A DNA stretch of 64,000 nucleotides from Kitasatospora sp. GP82 (GTDB lineage Bacteria; Actinomycetota; Actinomycetes; Streptomycetales; Streptomycetaceae), in the NCBI RefSeq assembly GCF_029892105.1, contig NZ_JARZAJ010000013.1:159222-223221 (forward strand), given 5' to 3'. Both the position numbers and the translations under genes were made by a program. Positions 27,205 through 34,393 of the stretch are shown in pieces; the stretch's first letter is position 1; each line of letters opens with the position of its first letter. Under the pieces are notes generated by a model that did no database searches, was not told the origin of the DNA, and saw nothing but the letters and a program-made list of their open reading frames with translations.

Positions 27205-27705
27205 ATGCGAGCTGTGGTGCAGAGGGTGACCGAAGCCAGAGTGACGGTGGACGGCGAGAGCGTCGGATCCATCGAGGGACCCGGACTGTGCGTCCTGGTC
27301 GGCGTGACGCACGACGACACACCCGCCAAGGCGGCCCAACTGGCCCGCAAACTCTGGACGCTGCGCCTCTTCGACGGCGGCGGGACCCCCGGGGCCGAAG
27401 GGCGCGCCGACGCCGGCCCGGCAGCGCCCGGGGGCGAGCGGGGAAGCCAGGCCGAGCAGTCCTGCTCGGACCTGGGCGCACCGCTGCTGGTGATCAGTCA
27501 GTTCACGCTGTACGGGGACGCCCGCAAGGGCCGCCGCCCCACCTGGAACGCCGCCGCGCCCGGGCCGCTCGCCGCGCCGCTGGTGGACACCGTGGTGGCC
27601 GAACTCCGGGCGCTCGGCGCCAAGGTGGAGACCGGCCGGTTCGGCGCGGACATGAAGGTGGCACTGGTGAACGACGGACCGTTCACCGTTCTACTGGAGG
27701 TCTGA
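27205..27705 (+). CDS. dtd: D-aminoacyl-tRNA deacylase with insertion
   Basis: A 166-residue enzyme that removes D-amino acids and glycine from mischarged t[21 protein letters not shown] opens the fold; [15 protein letters not shown] and [11 protein letters not shown] are the two active-site motifs, with the Gly-Pro pair intact but Phe replacing the usual Val after it. About 30 Gly/Ala/Pro-rich residues (near 58-90) are inserted between the first half and LLVISQFTL, so the protein exceeds the normal 145. ATG 27205 lacks a strong ribosome site. Confidence 0.93.
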   Translation: MRAVVQRVTEARVTVDGESVGSIEGPGLCVLVGVTHDDTPAKAAQLARKLWTLRLFDGGGTPGAEGRADAGPAAPGGERGSQAEQSCSDLGAPLLVISQFTLYGDARKGRRPTWNAAAPGPLAAPLVDTVVAELRALGAKVETGRFGADMKVALVNDGPFTVLLEV

Positions 27706-27797
27706 CCGCCAGGCCCGGGCCGGTTGATCTTGCCGGATCAGCGCGCGGCGTTGGGCGCCCGGAAAGATCGGCCGGACAGGGTCTGAGGCCCGGGCCG

Positions 27798-28769
27798 CTA
27801 CTGCGGCACGACGACCTCCTGCGCGGCCGGCACCGTACCGGCCAGCAGCGGCACGTCCACCGGGACGTTCCGCTTGACGATCGCCAGCGCGATCGGACCC
27901 AGCTCGTGGTGCCGGGCCGAGGAGGTCACGAAGCCGAGCGCGCGGCCGTCCGGATCGCTCGCCAGCCGGATCTCCGTACCGTGCGGAGGCAGCGTCTCCT
28001 CCAGGCCGTCCAGGTGCAGGAAGACCAGGCGGCGCGGCGGGCGGCCGAGGTTGTGCACCCGGGCGACCGTCTCCTGCCCCCGGTAGCAGCCCTTCTGCAG
28101 GTGCACGGCGGTGGTCAGCCAGTCCACCTCGTGCGGGATGGTGCGGTGGTCGGTCTCGAAGCCGAGGCGCGGACGGTGCGCCTCGATCCGCAGTGCCTCG
28201 TACGCCCAGATCCCGGCGGCCGGACCGTAACCGGCGGCGCGCTTGTCCAGCTCCGCGCGCGGGACGAACAGCTCGCGCCCGTAAGGGAGTTCGCGTACCG
28301 CTGCGGCGCCCTCGGGCGAGACGGTGGACCCGGCGGGCAGGTGGACCACCGCGTAGTCGGCGGTCGCGTCCGTGACCTCCACCCGGTAGAAGAACTTCAT
28401 GCTCTCCAGATAGGCGATCAGCGCCTGCTGGGTGCCCGGCTCGACGTGTGCCCAGACCGTGCTGCCGTCGTCCACCAGGTAGAGGGCGTGCTCGACATGC
28501 CCGTGCGGGGAGAGGATCAGCGCCTCGGTGGCCTGCTGCGGCGGGAGCTGGCTGACGTGCTGGGTGAGCAGCAGGTGCAGCCAGGAGAGCCGGTCCTCGC
28601 CGGTGACGGTGACCACGCCGCGGTGCGAGAGGTCGACGAAGCCCTCCCCGGCCGCCAGACGGCGCTGCTCGCGGAAGATGTCGCCGTAGTGGGCGGCCAC
28701 GCCCTCGTCGGGTCCCTCTGCGGGGACGGCACCGGGCAGGGCAAGCAACGGGCTCTTGGTACCGGTCAT
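27798..28769 (-). CDS. ygfZ: YgfZ/GcvT-like folate-binding Fe-S cluster repair protein
   Basis: A 323-residue protein of the YgfZ (CAF17) family related to the glycine-cleavage T protein. The diagnostic KGCYRGQETVARV contains the conserved Cys of the K-G-C-Y-x-G-Q-E motif. FVDLSHRGVVTVTGEDRLSWL is the N-terminal folate-binding region. The family supports maintenance of some [4Fe-4S] enzymes. It lies downstream of nur on the same strand with 10 bases between, so they may share a transcript. Confidence 0.92.
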   Translation of the reverse strand: MTGTKSPLLALPGAVPAEGPDEGVAAHYGDIFREQRRLAAGEGFVDLSHRGVVTVTGEDRLSWLHLLLTQHVSQLPPQQATEALILSPHGHVEHALYLVDDGSTVWAHVEPGTQQALIAYLESMKFFYRVEVTDATADYAVVHLPAGSTVSPEGAAAVRELPYGRELFVPRAELDKRAAGYGPAAGIWAYEALRIEAHRPRLGFETDHRTIPHEVDWLTTAVHLQKGCYRGQETVARVHNLGRPPRRLVFLHLDGLEETLPPHGTEIRLASDPDGRALGFVTSSARHHELGPIALAIVKRNVPVDVPLLAGTVPAAQEVVVPQ

Positions 28770-28779
28770 ACCGGCCAGC

Positions 28780-29229
28780 TTACGACTGCTCCCCGGACAG
28801 CTTGGCGGTGCAGTCGGCGCAGCGGCCGAAGATGGCGAAATGCTTGAGGTCGGTGTCGAATCCGTGCTCGGTGCGCAGGCTGTCGATCAGCGGCGCGGCA
28901 ATCGCGGTGTCGGTTTCGGTGACCTTCTCGCAGTCCCGGCAGACCAGGTGCAGATGGGTGTGCCGGCCCGCCAGGTGGTACGTGGGCGCACCGTGGCCGA
29001 GGTGGGCGTGCGAGACCAGGCCGAGCTCCTCCAGCAGCTCCAGCGTTCGGTAGACGGTGGAGATGTTGACGCCGCTGGCGGTCCGCCGGACATGGCAGAG
29101 GATCTCGTCCGGCGTGGCGTGGTCGAGGACGTCGACCGCCTCCAGCACCAGCTGCCGCTGCGGGGTGAGGCGGTAGCCGCGCTCACGCAGATCGGCTTTC
29201 CAGTCGATGGGAGTGTCGGTGTTCGCCAC
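28780..29229 (-). CDS. nur: Nickel-responsive Fur-family regulator Nur
   Basis: A 149-residue repressor closely matching S. coelicolor Nur (SCO4180) along its length. With GTG 29229 as start, all seven histidines that bind metal in the Nur structure are conserved: H37, H90, H92 and H94 (M-site) and H74, H76 and H130 (nickel site), the offset being four residues. The recognition helix NISTVYRTLELLEELGLV is unchanged. Known Nur represses nickel uptake genes and sodF when nickel is present. GTG 29229 follows GGGA by seven bases. No nickel transporter or sod gene is adjacent, so regulation is in trans. Confidence 0.93.
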   Translation of the reverse strand: MANTDTPIDWKADLRERGYRLTPQRQLVLEAVDVLDHATPDEILCHVRRTASGVNISTVYRTLELLEELGLVSHAHLGHGAPTYHLAGRHTHLHLVCRDCEKVTETDTAIAAPLIDSLRTEHGFDTDLKHFAIFGRCADCTAKLSGEQS

Positions 29230-29261
29230 GGTGGTGTCCCTGCCCGGTTCGAGGTCGTGAG

Positions 29262-29302
29262 ACAAGTGTAGGGACCGGTCTGTCGACCGGTCCCTACCTT
29301 GT
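29262..29302 (-). terminator. Terminator between the nitrobindin-like gene and nur
   Basis: Perfect 12-bp arms (29269-29280 and 29285-29296) with a four-base loop, extended by ACAA/TTGT. It lies 17 bases after the nitrobindin-like stop and 40 bases before nur. Confidence 0.85.
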
Positions 29303-29318
29303 ACGCGTACTCGGCCGC

Positions 29319-29903
29319 TCAGCGGAAGAAGGCGATGCCGTCGTCCGGCAGGTCCGCGATGTCCTGGATCAGCTTGGCCTGGTTGAGCACCTTCTTGAGC
29401 TGCGCCGACATGTACGGCCGCAGCGGCACCTCGGGGGCGGCCTTCTCGCCGACCCAGAGCAGCTCCTCGTTGACCAGACCGTAGAGCCGCTTGCCGCCGC
29501 TGTACGGGGCCGCGCCCTCGATCCGGGCGACCGCGTCGGTGGCCACGTCGATCTGCGGCTTGCCGTCGTGCAGCTTGCCGTACCAGATCTCGACGGTGCC
29601 GTCGTCGCGGACCGAGGAGACCTCGATCTCACGCTCGCCGCTGGTGCCCTGCTGGTTGCTGGTGATCCGCCAGAAGGCGTGCTCGGTCTCCAGCGGACGG
29701 ACCTTCTCGCCCTCGTTGTTCAGCGCCCAGGTGCGGGAGCGGAACTCCAGGAAGGGGCGGCCGTCGTGCCGGAAGATGATCTCCTGGCCGAAGTTGCACT
29801 TCTCCGTGCCCGGGAAGTCGTACACGCCCGCGCCCTCCCAGGTACCCAGGAGGAAGGCCAGCGGGACGACGTCCTTGTGGAGGTCTGAGGGGATCTCGAT
29901 CAT
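29319..29903 (-). CDS. Nitrobindin-like FABP-family protein
   Basis: A 194-residue beta-barrel protein of the actinobacterial FABP/nitrobindin (DUF1794) family. PLAFLLGTWEGAGVYDFPG opens the barrel and the body has alternating strands (QEIIFRHDGRPFLEFRSRTW, IEVSSVRDDGTVEIWYG). Nitrobindins bind ferric heme through a C-terminal His and can isomerise peroxynitrite. I do not see an obvious conserved His near the end (the tail is IADLPDDGIAFFR), so heme binding here is uncertain. Monocistronic, ended by the hairpin before nur. Confidence 0.85.
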   Translation of the reverse strand: MIEIPSDLHKDVVPLAFLLGTWEGAGVYDFPGTEKCNFGQEIIFRHDGRPFLEFRSRTWALNNEGEKVRPLETEHAFWRITSNQQGTSGEREIEVSSVRDDGTVEIWYGKLHDGKPQIDVATDAVARIEGAAPYSGGKRLYGLVNEELLWVGEKAAPEVPLRPYMSAQLKKVLNQAKLIQDIADLPDDGIAFFR

Positions 29904-29957
29904 GTTCCTGGTCGCTGTCGTCGGTAGTGGACTACGTCAACCGTACGGCAGTCGAGG

Positions 29958-30065
29958 TCAGCGCTGGCCCTGGTACAGCTTCATCACGGAGAAGATGGCG
30001 AACCAGGTGATCAGGACGGCCATGAGAGCCAGCAGACTGTCGAAGAAGATTTCGAGACTGGACAC
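29958..30065 (-). CDS. Small 35-residue single-helix membrane protein
   Basis: A short frame starting at GTG 30065, with GGGAG seven bases upstream, codes for a 35-residue protein. It has an amphipathic start (SSLEIFFDS), one hydrophobic helix (LLALMAVLITWFAIFSVM) and a short basic end (KLYQGQR). The frame remains open upstream, but only this part has a ribosome site and protein-like composition. I think it is a conserved Streptomyces small membrane protein, function unknown. It is divergent from the DsrE-like gene. Confidence 0.6.
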   Translation of the reverse strand: MSSLEIFFDSLLALMAVLITWFAIFSVMKLYQGQR

Positions 30066-30176
30066 GGGGACGCTCCCAGTAGCGGGGATGGCGGACAGTA
30101 CGACGGCGCTGAGTCTATCGGCCGGTCGCCCTCCGGTCTCGGTGAGCCCCACCATCTCGTCGCTATGGTGGGCCTC

Positions 30177-30539
30177 ATGACGAAAAAGCTGGTCATCAAG
30201 GTCACAGCCGGGGCTGACGCGCCGGAGCGCTGCTCGCAGGCGTTCACGGTGGCGGCGGTCGCGGTCGCCAGCGGGGTCGAGGTCTCGCTCTGGCTGACGG
30301 GCGAGTCGTCCTGGTTCGCGCTGCCGGGGCGCGCGGCGGAGTTCGAACTGCCGCACGCGGCACCGCTGCCCGACCTGCTGGAGTCGATCCTGGCGGCCGG
30401 TACGGTCACGCTCTGCACCCAGTGCGCGGCCCGGCGCGACATCACCGAGAAGGACACCCTGAAGGGTGTCCGGATCGCGGGCGCCCAGGTCTTCGTCAGC
30501 GAGATCATGGCCGACGGCGTACAGGCCCTCGTCTACTAG
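30177..30539 (+). CDS. DsrE-like sulfur-relay family protein
   Basis: A 120-residue protein of the DsrE/DsrF-like fold. KLVIKVTAGADAPERCSQAFTVAAVAVASGVEVSLWLTGE is the family N-terminus, and TVTLCTQCAARRDI carries two cysteines (CxxC) where sulfur-relay members have the sulfur-accepting Cys. ATG 30177 lacks a Shine-Dalgarno, but TATGGT lies seven bases before it, suggesting a leaderless mRNA. Its stop overlaps that of the convergent DUF3099 gene by three bases. Nearby sulfurtransferase genes support a sulfur role. Confidence 0.82.
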   Translation: MTKKLVIKVTAGADAPERCSQAFTVAAVAVASGVEVSLWLTGESSWFALPGRAAEFELPHAAPLPDLLESILAAGTVTLCTQCAARRDITEKDTLKGVRIAGAQVFVSEIMADGVQALVY

Positions 30540-30826
30540 GCACTGTCGGGGTTCCGGCGCGGCGGCTCGTGGTCGGGGTGGTCCCGGTCGTGGCCGGGAT
30601 CGTCCCACTTGGGGTCGTCCCAGCGCGGGTCGTTCCACCAGTCGTCGTCCGGGTCGCGCTTGTTGGCGAAGACGGCCGCGAGCGGCGGGATCACCATGGC
30701 GACCAGGCACATCCCGATCGCCGCGCCCACCGACCAGAAGCGCACCACTCCCCACGCCAGGACGAACATGCCGAGGCAGATGCCCATCATGACGAAGTAG
30801 CGGACATGGCGCTGATGTGCCTGCAC
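30536..30826 (-). CDS. DUF3099 membrane protein
   Basis: A 96-residue protein with two transmembrane helices (about 12-29 and 32-52) and an acidic, Trp/Asp/Pro-rich C-terminal tail (DDDWWNDPRWDDPKWDDPGHD). It matches the actinobacterial DUF3099 family of unknown function. GTG 30826 is chosen: the upstream alternative (30892) lies inside the terminator of the preceding gene, and TACCCT sits six bases before the GTG, fitting leaderless transcription. Confidence 0.75.
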   Translation of the reverse strand: MQAHQRHVRYFVMMGICLGMFVLAWGVVRFWSVGAAIGMCLVAMVIPPLAAVFANKRDPDDDWWNDPRWDDPKWDDPGHDRDHPDHEPPRRNPDSA

Positions 30827-30873
30827 GCTTCCAGGGTATGGCTGACCGGCCGGCGACAGGGAGCGCCCGCCGA

Positions 30874-30909
30874 CACTGAGGGCCTCTGCCACCGCAGAGG
30901 CCCTCAGTG
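30874..30909 (-). terminator. Terminator of the cysA-DUF1416 operon
   Basis: Perfect 16-bp arms (30874-30889 and 30894-30909) with loop CACC, 14 bases after the DUF1416 stop on the minus strand. Confidence 0.87.
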
Positions 30910-30922
30910 GCTTTCCGGCGGA

Positions 30923-31213
30923 TCAGACCGCGATGCCGACCTCGGTCTGGACGCCGAGGGAGGCGACCACGGTACGGTCCACGGTCGCGCCCGGCACCAG
31001 CGCGCGCAGCGTCCAGTTGCCCGGGCGGGCGAAGAAGCGGAACTGTCCGGTGGCCGAGGTTGGCACCTCGGCGGTGAAGTCACCGTTGTCGTCGAGCAGT
31101 CGGACGTAGCCGTTGACCGGCTCGCCGTTGCGGGTCACGGAACCCTGGATGATCGTCTCCTTGGCCACGTCAACTCCTGCCAGGTCCGGGCCGCCGGCCT
31201 TCGCACCGCACAT
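30923..31213 (-). CDS. sseC: DUF1416 (SseC-like) protein
   Basis: A 96-residue protein, MCGAKAGGPDLAGVDVAKETIIQG at the N-terminus, matching the DUF1416/SseC family found next to the CysA rhodanese in actinobacteria. The body looks like a small Ig-like beta sandwich (VNGYVRLLDDNGDF, GQFRFFARPGNWTLRAL). ATG 31213 follows GGAGA. It lies 41 bases after the rhodanese stop on the same strand and should share its transcript and Cys-leader control. Biochemical role unknown. Confidence 0.9.
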   Translation of the reverse strand: MCGAKAGGPDLAGVDVAKETIIQGSVTRNGEPVNGYVRLLDDNGDFTAEVPTSATGQFRFFARPGNWTLRALVPGATVDRTVVASLGVQTEVGIAV

Positions 31214-31254
31214 GTCTGTCTCTCCTCTGCTTGATCGGTCTCGGGCCTGTGACT

Positions 31255-32088
31255 TCAGTTGCCGAGCTCGATCGGCACGCCGACGAGGCTGCCGTACTCG
31301 GTCCAGGAACCGTCGTAGTTCTTGACGTTCTGCTGGCCGAGCAGCTCGTGCAGCACGAACCAGGTGAGCGCCGAGCGCTCGCCGATGCGGCAGTAGGCGA
31401 TGGTGTCCTTGGCCAGGTCGACGCCCTCGCCCGCGTAGAGCTTGGTGAGCTCCTCGTCGCTCTTGAAGGTGCCGTCGTCGTTGGCGTTCTTGGCCCACGG
31501 GATGTTGCGGGCGGACGGGACGTGGCCCGGACGCTGCGACTGCTCCTGCGGGAGGTGCGCCGGGGCGAGCAGCTTGCCGCTGAACTCGTCGGGCGAACGC
31601 ACGTCGACCAGGTTCAGCTTGCCGATCGCGGCCAGCACGTCGTCGCGGAAGGCGCGGATCGCCTTGTTCTGGGCCTGGGCCTTGTACTCGGTCACGGCGC
31701 GCTCGGGCACCTCGACGACCAGCTCGCGGGAGTCCAGCTCCCACTTCTTGCGGCCGCCGTCCAGCAGCCGGACGTCACCGTGCCCGTACAGCTTGAAGTA
31801 CCAGTAGGCGTACGAGGCGAACCAGTTGTTGTTGCCGCCGTAGAGCACCACGGTGTCGTCGTTGGCGATGCCCTTGGCGCTGAGCAGCGCCTCGAAGCCG
31901 GCCTGGTCGACGAAGTCGCGGCGAACCGGGTCCTGGAGGTCCCTCTTCCAGTCGATCCGGACGGCGTTGCGGATGTGGTTCTTCTCGTACGCGGAGGTGT
32001 CCTCGTCGACCTCGACGATGACGACCTTCGGGTCGCTCAGGTGGGCCTGGACCCAGTCGGCGTCGACCAGGACGTCGCTGCGGCTCAT
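31255..32088 (-). CDS. cysA: Thiosulfate sulfurtransferase (rhodanese, CysA-type)
   Basis: A 277-residue tandem-rhodanese enzyme transferring sulfane sulfur from thiosulfate to cyanide or thiol acceptors. The N-terminal domain is inactive; the second domain carries the active loop CRIGERSALTWF. DVLVDADWVQAHL and NYDGSWTEYGSLVGVPIE frame the protein. The symbol follows mycobacterial usage (CysA2/CysA3), not the sulfate transporter CysA. ATG 32088 follows GGAGAA. A Cys-rich leader peptide 216 bases upstream and a direct-repeat pair at the promoter suggest control by cysteine supply. Confidence 0.94.
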   Translation of the reverse strand: MSRSDVLVDADWVQAHLSDPKVVIVEVDEDTSAYEKNHIRNAVRIDWKRDLQDPVRRDFVDQAGFEALLSAKGIANDDTVVLYGGNNNWFASYAYWYFKLYGHGDVRLLDGGRKKWELDSRELVVEVPERAVTEYKAQAQNKAIRAFRDDVLAAIGKLNLVDVRSPDEFSGKLLAPAHLPQEQSQRPGHVPSARNIPWAKNANDDGTFKSDEELTKLYAGEGVDLAKDTIAYCRIGERSALTWFVLHELLGQQNVKNYDGSWTEYGSLVGVPIELGN

Positions 32089-32303
32089 GTGGGGTTCTCC
32101 ATCCGGGGGCGGTTGGCGGAAGGCTGCTGGGGAGGTGCTCGGCTGCTTCCCGTCCGTACATCTGTCCAGATGTCGAGACAGGGCGGGTGCGGGTGTCGCC
32201 GTGCTTCGTTCGGGGGTGCCGGTCAGTCCTGCGCGGCAGAGTGCCGGTTCAGGGCGTCGGCGAGGGGGTGGGCGGGCCGGAAGTACCGGTCAGAACCGCC
32301 CAG

Positions 32304-32384
32304 TCAGCGCATTCGACACAGGCAGGCAGCCACGCGGCACAGGTCTACCGCCCGCCGCTTTGTGAGATCCGCCTGTCGCTTCAT
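32304..32384 (-). CDS. Cys-rich leader peptide of the cysA operon
   Basis: A 26-codon frame starting at ATG 32384 (MKRQADLTKRR...) with three cysteines near the end (LCRVAACLC) and a TGA at 32304. It has the form of the putative leader peptides found upstream of sulfur genes in Streptomyces and of cysteine-responsive upstream ORFs in mycobacteria, where stalling at Cys codons under cysteine shortage raises expression of the downstream genes. It lies 216 bases upstream of the rhodanese gene in the same direction, just downstream of a recognisable promoter. GTCGGC, not a strong Shine-Dalgarno, precedes the ATG. Confidence 0.85.
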   Translation of the reverse strand: MKRQADLTKRRAVDLCRVAACLCRMR

Positions 32385-32391
32385 GCCGACG

Positions 32392-32421
32392 ATGCTAGGT
32401 ACAAGCTCCGCCCGCTGTCAT
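32392..32421 (-). promoter_or_regulatory. Probable promoter of the leader-cysA-sseC operon
   Basis: On the minus strand ATGACA (32421-32416) and TAGCAT (32397-32392) are separated by 18 bases and resemble -35 and -10 hexamers. The leader ATG lies eight bases after the -10, so the leader mRNA would be leaderless or nearly so. Confidence 0.5.
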
Positions 32422-32427
32422 CAGCGT

Positions 32428-32464
32428 TTCGAATATCGAGATGAAATGATTCGAATACTGAGAT
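32428..32464. repeat. Direct repeat pair TTCGAATA(N2)GAGAT upstream of the cysA promoter
   Basis: TTCGAATATCGAGAT (32428-32442) and TTCGAATACTGAGAT (32450-32464) agree at 13 of 15 positions and start 22 bases apart, two DNA turns. The region is AT-rich and ends seven bases from the -35-like hexamer. This is a typical position for an activator. Confidence 0.65.
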
Positions 32465-32596
32465 TTCGGGGTTCTTCGGATGGGCGGGGTTTCGCGGGTG
32501 GCGCCCAGGGACCGCCGCAGGAGTGGATCGGAGTGGATCTACGGACCGTCGATGGACAGATCGTCTCGCAGAGCGGAACGGCAGCTACCGGACGGC

Positions 32597-33268
32597 TCAG
32601 CCGATCAGCTTGACGTCGCTGCCCTGGAAAGTGAGCTTCAGTCCGTCCTGCTGCGGGGTCGCGCCCGCCAGGCCGAGCCCGGCCGGCAGGCTGGTCAGGG
32701 TGAAGCTGCGCGGGCCCAGCATTCCGTTCGCCGCGCCGTTCAACAGCGAGCCCAGACCGCCGAGTTGGAACCCGTCGGCGGTGATGGTGTTGCCCTTGCT
32801 GTGCACGTTGCCCTGGCCGACCGGCATCCCGCCGACCGATGCCTTCACCTTGCCGGGGCCCGCGTAGGAGAGCTCGATCCGCTCGGTGCCCGACACCAGC
32901 CTGGCCACGTCGGCGTACGAGACCAGGCCGCTGCCGGTGCCGCTGCGCACCGTCGCGCTGCGGTAGCCGCTGCCGACCTCCACCCCCGACAGCTGCATGC
33001 TGAACGAGCGCAGCGGCACCTGCTCACGGCCGTCGCTCACCGTCACGCCCTCGCCCGAGAGGCGGACGCTGTCGAAGCGCCCCGCCAGCGCCTGGGTGAG
33101 GAATGGGAAGCCGCCGATCGAGACCGTCGGGCGGGCGCTGAGCACTCCGCTGCCGACCAGCTTGTCGGCGGCCTCGTCCTGGGCCACGCCGACCGCGATC
33201 CGGTCCGCACCGAGGAGCAGCCCGGCGAGCGCCACCAGGCCGATGATCAGCTTGAACCAGCCGCGCAT
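32597..33268 (-). CDS. DUF2993 (LmeA-like) exported protein
   Basis: A 223-residue protein with an N-terminal membrane anchor or signal (GWFKLIIGLVALAGLLLGADRI) and a DUF2993 domain. The pattern SIGGFPFLTQALAGRFDSVRLSGEGV, with later paired beta strands, resembles LmeA of mycobacteria, a periplasmic phospholipid-binding protein. ATG 33268 follows GAGGGG by six bases. Lipid binding is inferred from the family. It probably forms its own unit upstream of the cys leader region. Confidence 0.85.
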   Translation of the reverse strand: MRGWFKLIIGLVALAGLLLGADRIAVGVAQDEAADKLVGSGVLSARPTVSIGGFPFLTQALAGRFDSVRLSGEGVTVSDGREQVPLRSFSMQLSGVEVGSGYRSATVRSGTGSGLVSYADVARLVSGTERIELSYAGPGKVKASVGGMPVGQGNVHSKGNTITADGFQLGGLGSLLNGAANGMLGPRSFTLTSLPAGLGLAGATPQQDGLKLTFQGSDVKLIG

Positions 33269-33395
33269 TCCTTGCCCCTCATCCTCATCCCGTCCGCGCA
33301 CCCGTACGGGGCCACGGCCTACGGAGCTACGACGAACCGGGCCGGGCGCCGGTTCCGGTCGGCGCCGACGGCCCGGCAGCGGCCCGGCTCATGGC

Positions 33396-33725
33396 TCACC
33401 CGCCCGCGAACGGCGGCAGCACCTCGACCGTGCCGCCCTCGGTGAGGCGGACCCGCGCGTGGTCCCGGCTGCCGACCTGCTCGCCGTCCACCAGGTACGA
33501 GCAGTGGTCGAGCACCTGGAGCAGGCGCGGACGGCTTGCGTGCCGGGCGCGCGCCGCAGCGAGTGCTTCAGCGAGCGTCACCGCCTCGTACGGCTCCTCC
33601 GCGACCCCTGCGGCGGCCTTGGCGGCGGCCCAGTAGCGGATCGTCCCGGTCAGCGGAGCGTGCTCGCCCGCCGTCACCCGCTCAGGTGAGATGAGCGTGT
33701 CGCCGGCGTTGGTGGTTGCAGCCAT
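33396..33725 (-). CDS. MoaD/ThiS-like sulfur-carrier protein
   Basis: A 109-residue beta-grasp protein ending in the functional PPFAGG, whose C-terminal Gly-Gly is adenylated and thiocarboxylated in MoaD, ThiS and related carriers. The N-terminal 25 residues are an extension not found in minimal MoaD. IRYWAAAKAAAGV starts the fold. ATG 33725 follows GGAGG. It lies in the sulfur-gene neighbourhood next to the rhodanese, a common sulfur donor partner. Whether it serves molybdopterin or another thiolation pathway is open. Confidence 0.88.
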   Translation of the reverse strand: MAATTNAGDTLISPERVTAGEHAPLTGTIRYWAAAKAAAGVAEEPYEAVTLAEALAAARARHASRPRLLQVLDHCSYLVDGEQVGSRDHARVRLTEGGTVEVLPPFAGG

Positions 33726-34186
33726 GGCAACCCCTCCTCGTCGTCCTCGCCCGGTGCGGCCGCCCGGCGCCTTCTGCCGGGCCGCCCACTGATCCGTGTA
33801 CACGTACCGTGCGGCCGGTGCGGCTCCCATGATGGCCGAGACGGGCCACGGACCGGGAATCTCCCAGCTCGGGCGGGCAGCAGGAAGAACGTCCGGGAGG
33901 TGACTAAGTCACGCCCGTGTGGCCCACCCGACGTCCAAAGGCCCTCCCCCCGCGAAGGACGGTCGGCTATCCTCGTGAACGTAAGGGATCCGGGCAGAGT
34001 CGCCCCCGGGTCCTTTTGTGCATTCAGGACAACCACCACGGATGTCCTCACCGCCGGTGCCCCACCCGCTCCGGCTCAGAGGACCGCCCCGCGCAGCGGC
34101 ACAACGACGTGCTCGCGGCCCACCGGGGTGCCAGTACCGGCGCCGGGCCGCTACCCGGTGCGGGAGCAGACCCGGAAGGTTCGCGG
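33726..34186. other. 460-base gap upstream of glnR with attenuator-like elements
   Basis: Contains a -10-like TATCCT at 33968-33973 and, 13 bases on, an intrinsic-terminator-like hairpin with a U tract. A further hairpin follows (34026-34031 with 34043-34048). A frame from GTG 33975 to 34190 ends by an ATGA overlap with the next small frame. Confidence 0.45.
33986..34017 (+). terminator. Terminator-like hairpin in the glnR leader
   Basis: GGATCCGGG (33986-33994) pairs with CCCGGGTCC (34005-34013) through one G-U pair and is followed by TTTT (34014-34017). No plus-strand gene ends here, so it would stop transcripts begun just upstream. GTCCT in its 3' arm can pair instead with AGGAC at 34026-34030. 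Confidence 0.6.
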
Positions 34187-34393
34187 ATGAGCAGGGTATG
34201 GACGGAGTACCAGGGGTTGCGGGACCTCCGGCACGCGCCCCGTACTGCCCTGCGCGCCGCCGAATCGGCCGGGCCGCCCAGGTGGACGGTCCTGCCCCAC
34301 CTCACTCTCACTTCGCAGCTGCGACTGCCGGCTGTGGCGGCAGCCGTACCGCTGCGACCGCGACGACCCGGAAAGGGGACTAACCGGGTATGA
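34187..34393 (+). CDS. Possible small protein overlapping glnR start
   Basis: A 68-residue frame from ATG 34187, with GGAAGG seven bases upstream. It ends at TGA 34391-34393, overlapping the glnR ATG (34390) as ATGA, the usual geometry for translational coupling. The predicted protein is basic and rich in Arg and Pro, without recognised motif. Third positions are GC-rich at first but weaker near the end. It may be a short coupling ORF rather than a functional protein. Confidence 0.35.
   Translation: MSRVWTEYQGLRDLRHAPRTALRAAESAGPPRWTVLPHLTLTSQLRLPAVAAAVPLRPRRPGKGTNRV

Noticed and set aside
29958..30755. 265-codon minus-strand frame
   Set aside because: Only its last 36 codons look like a protein; the rest overlaps the DsrE-like and DUF3099 genes.
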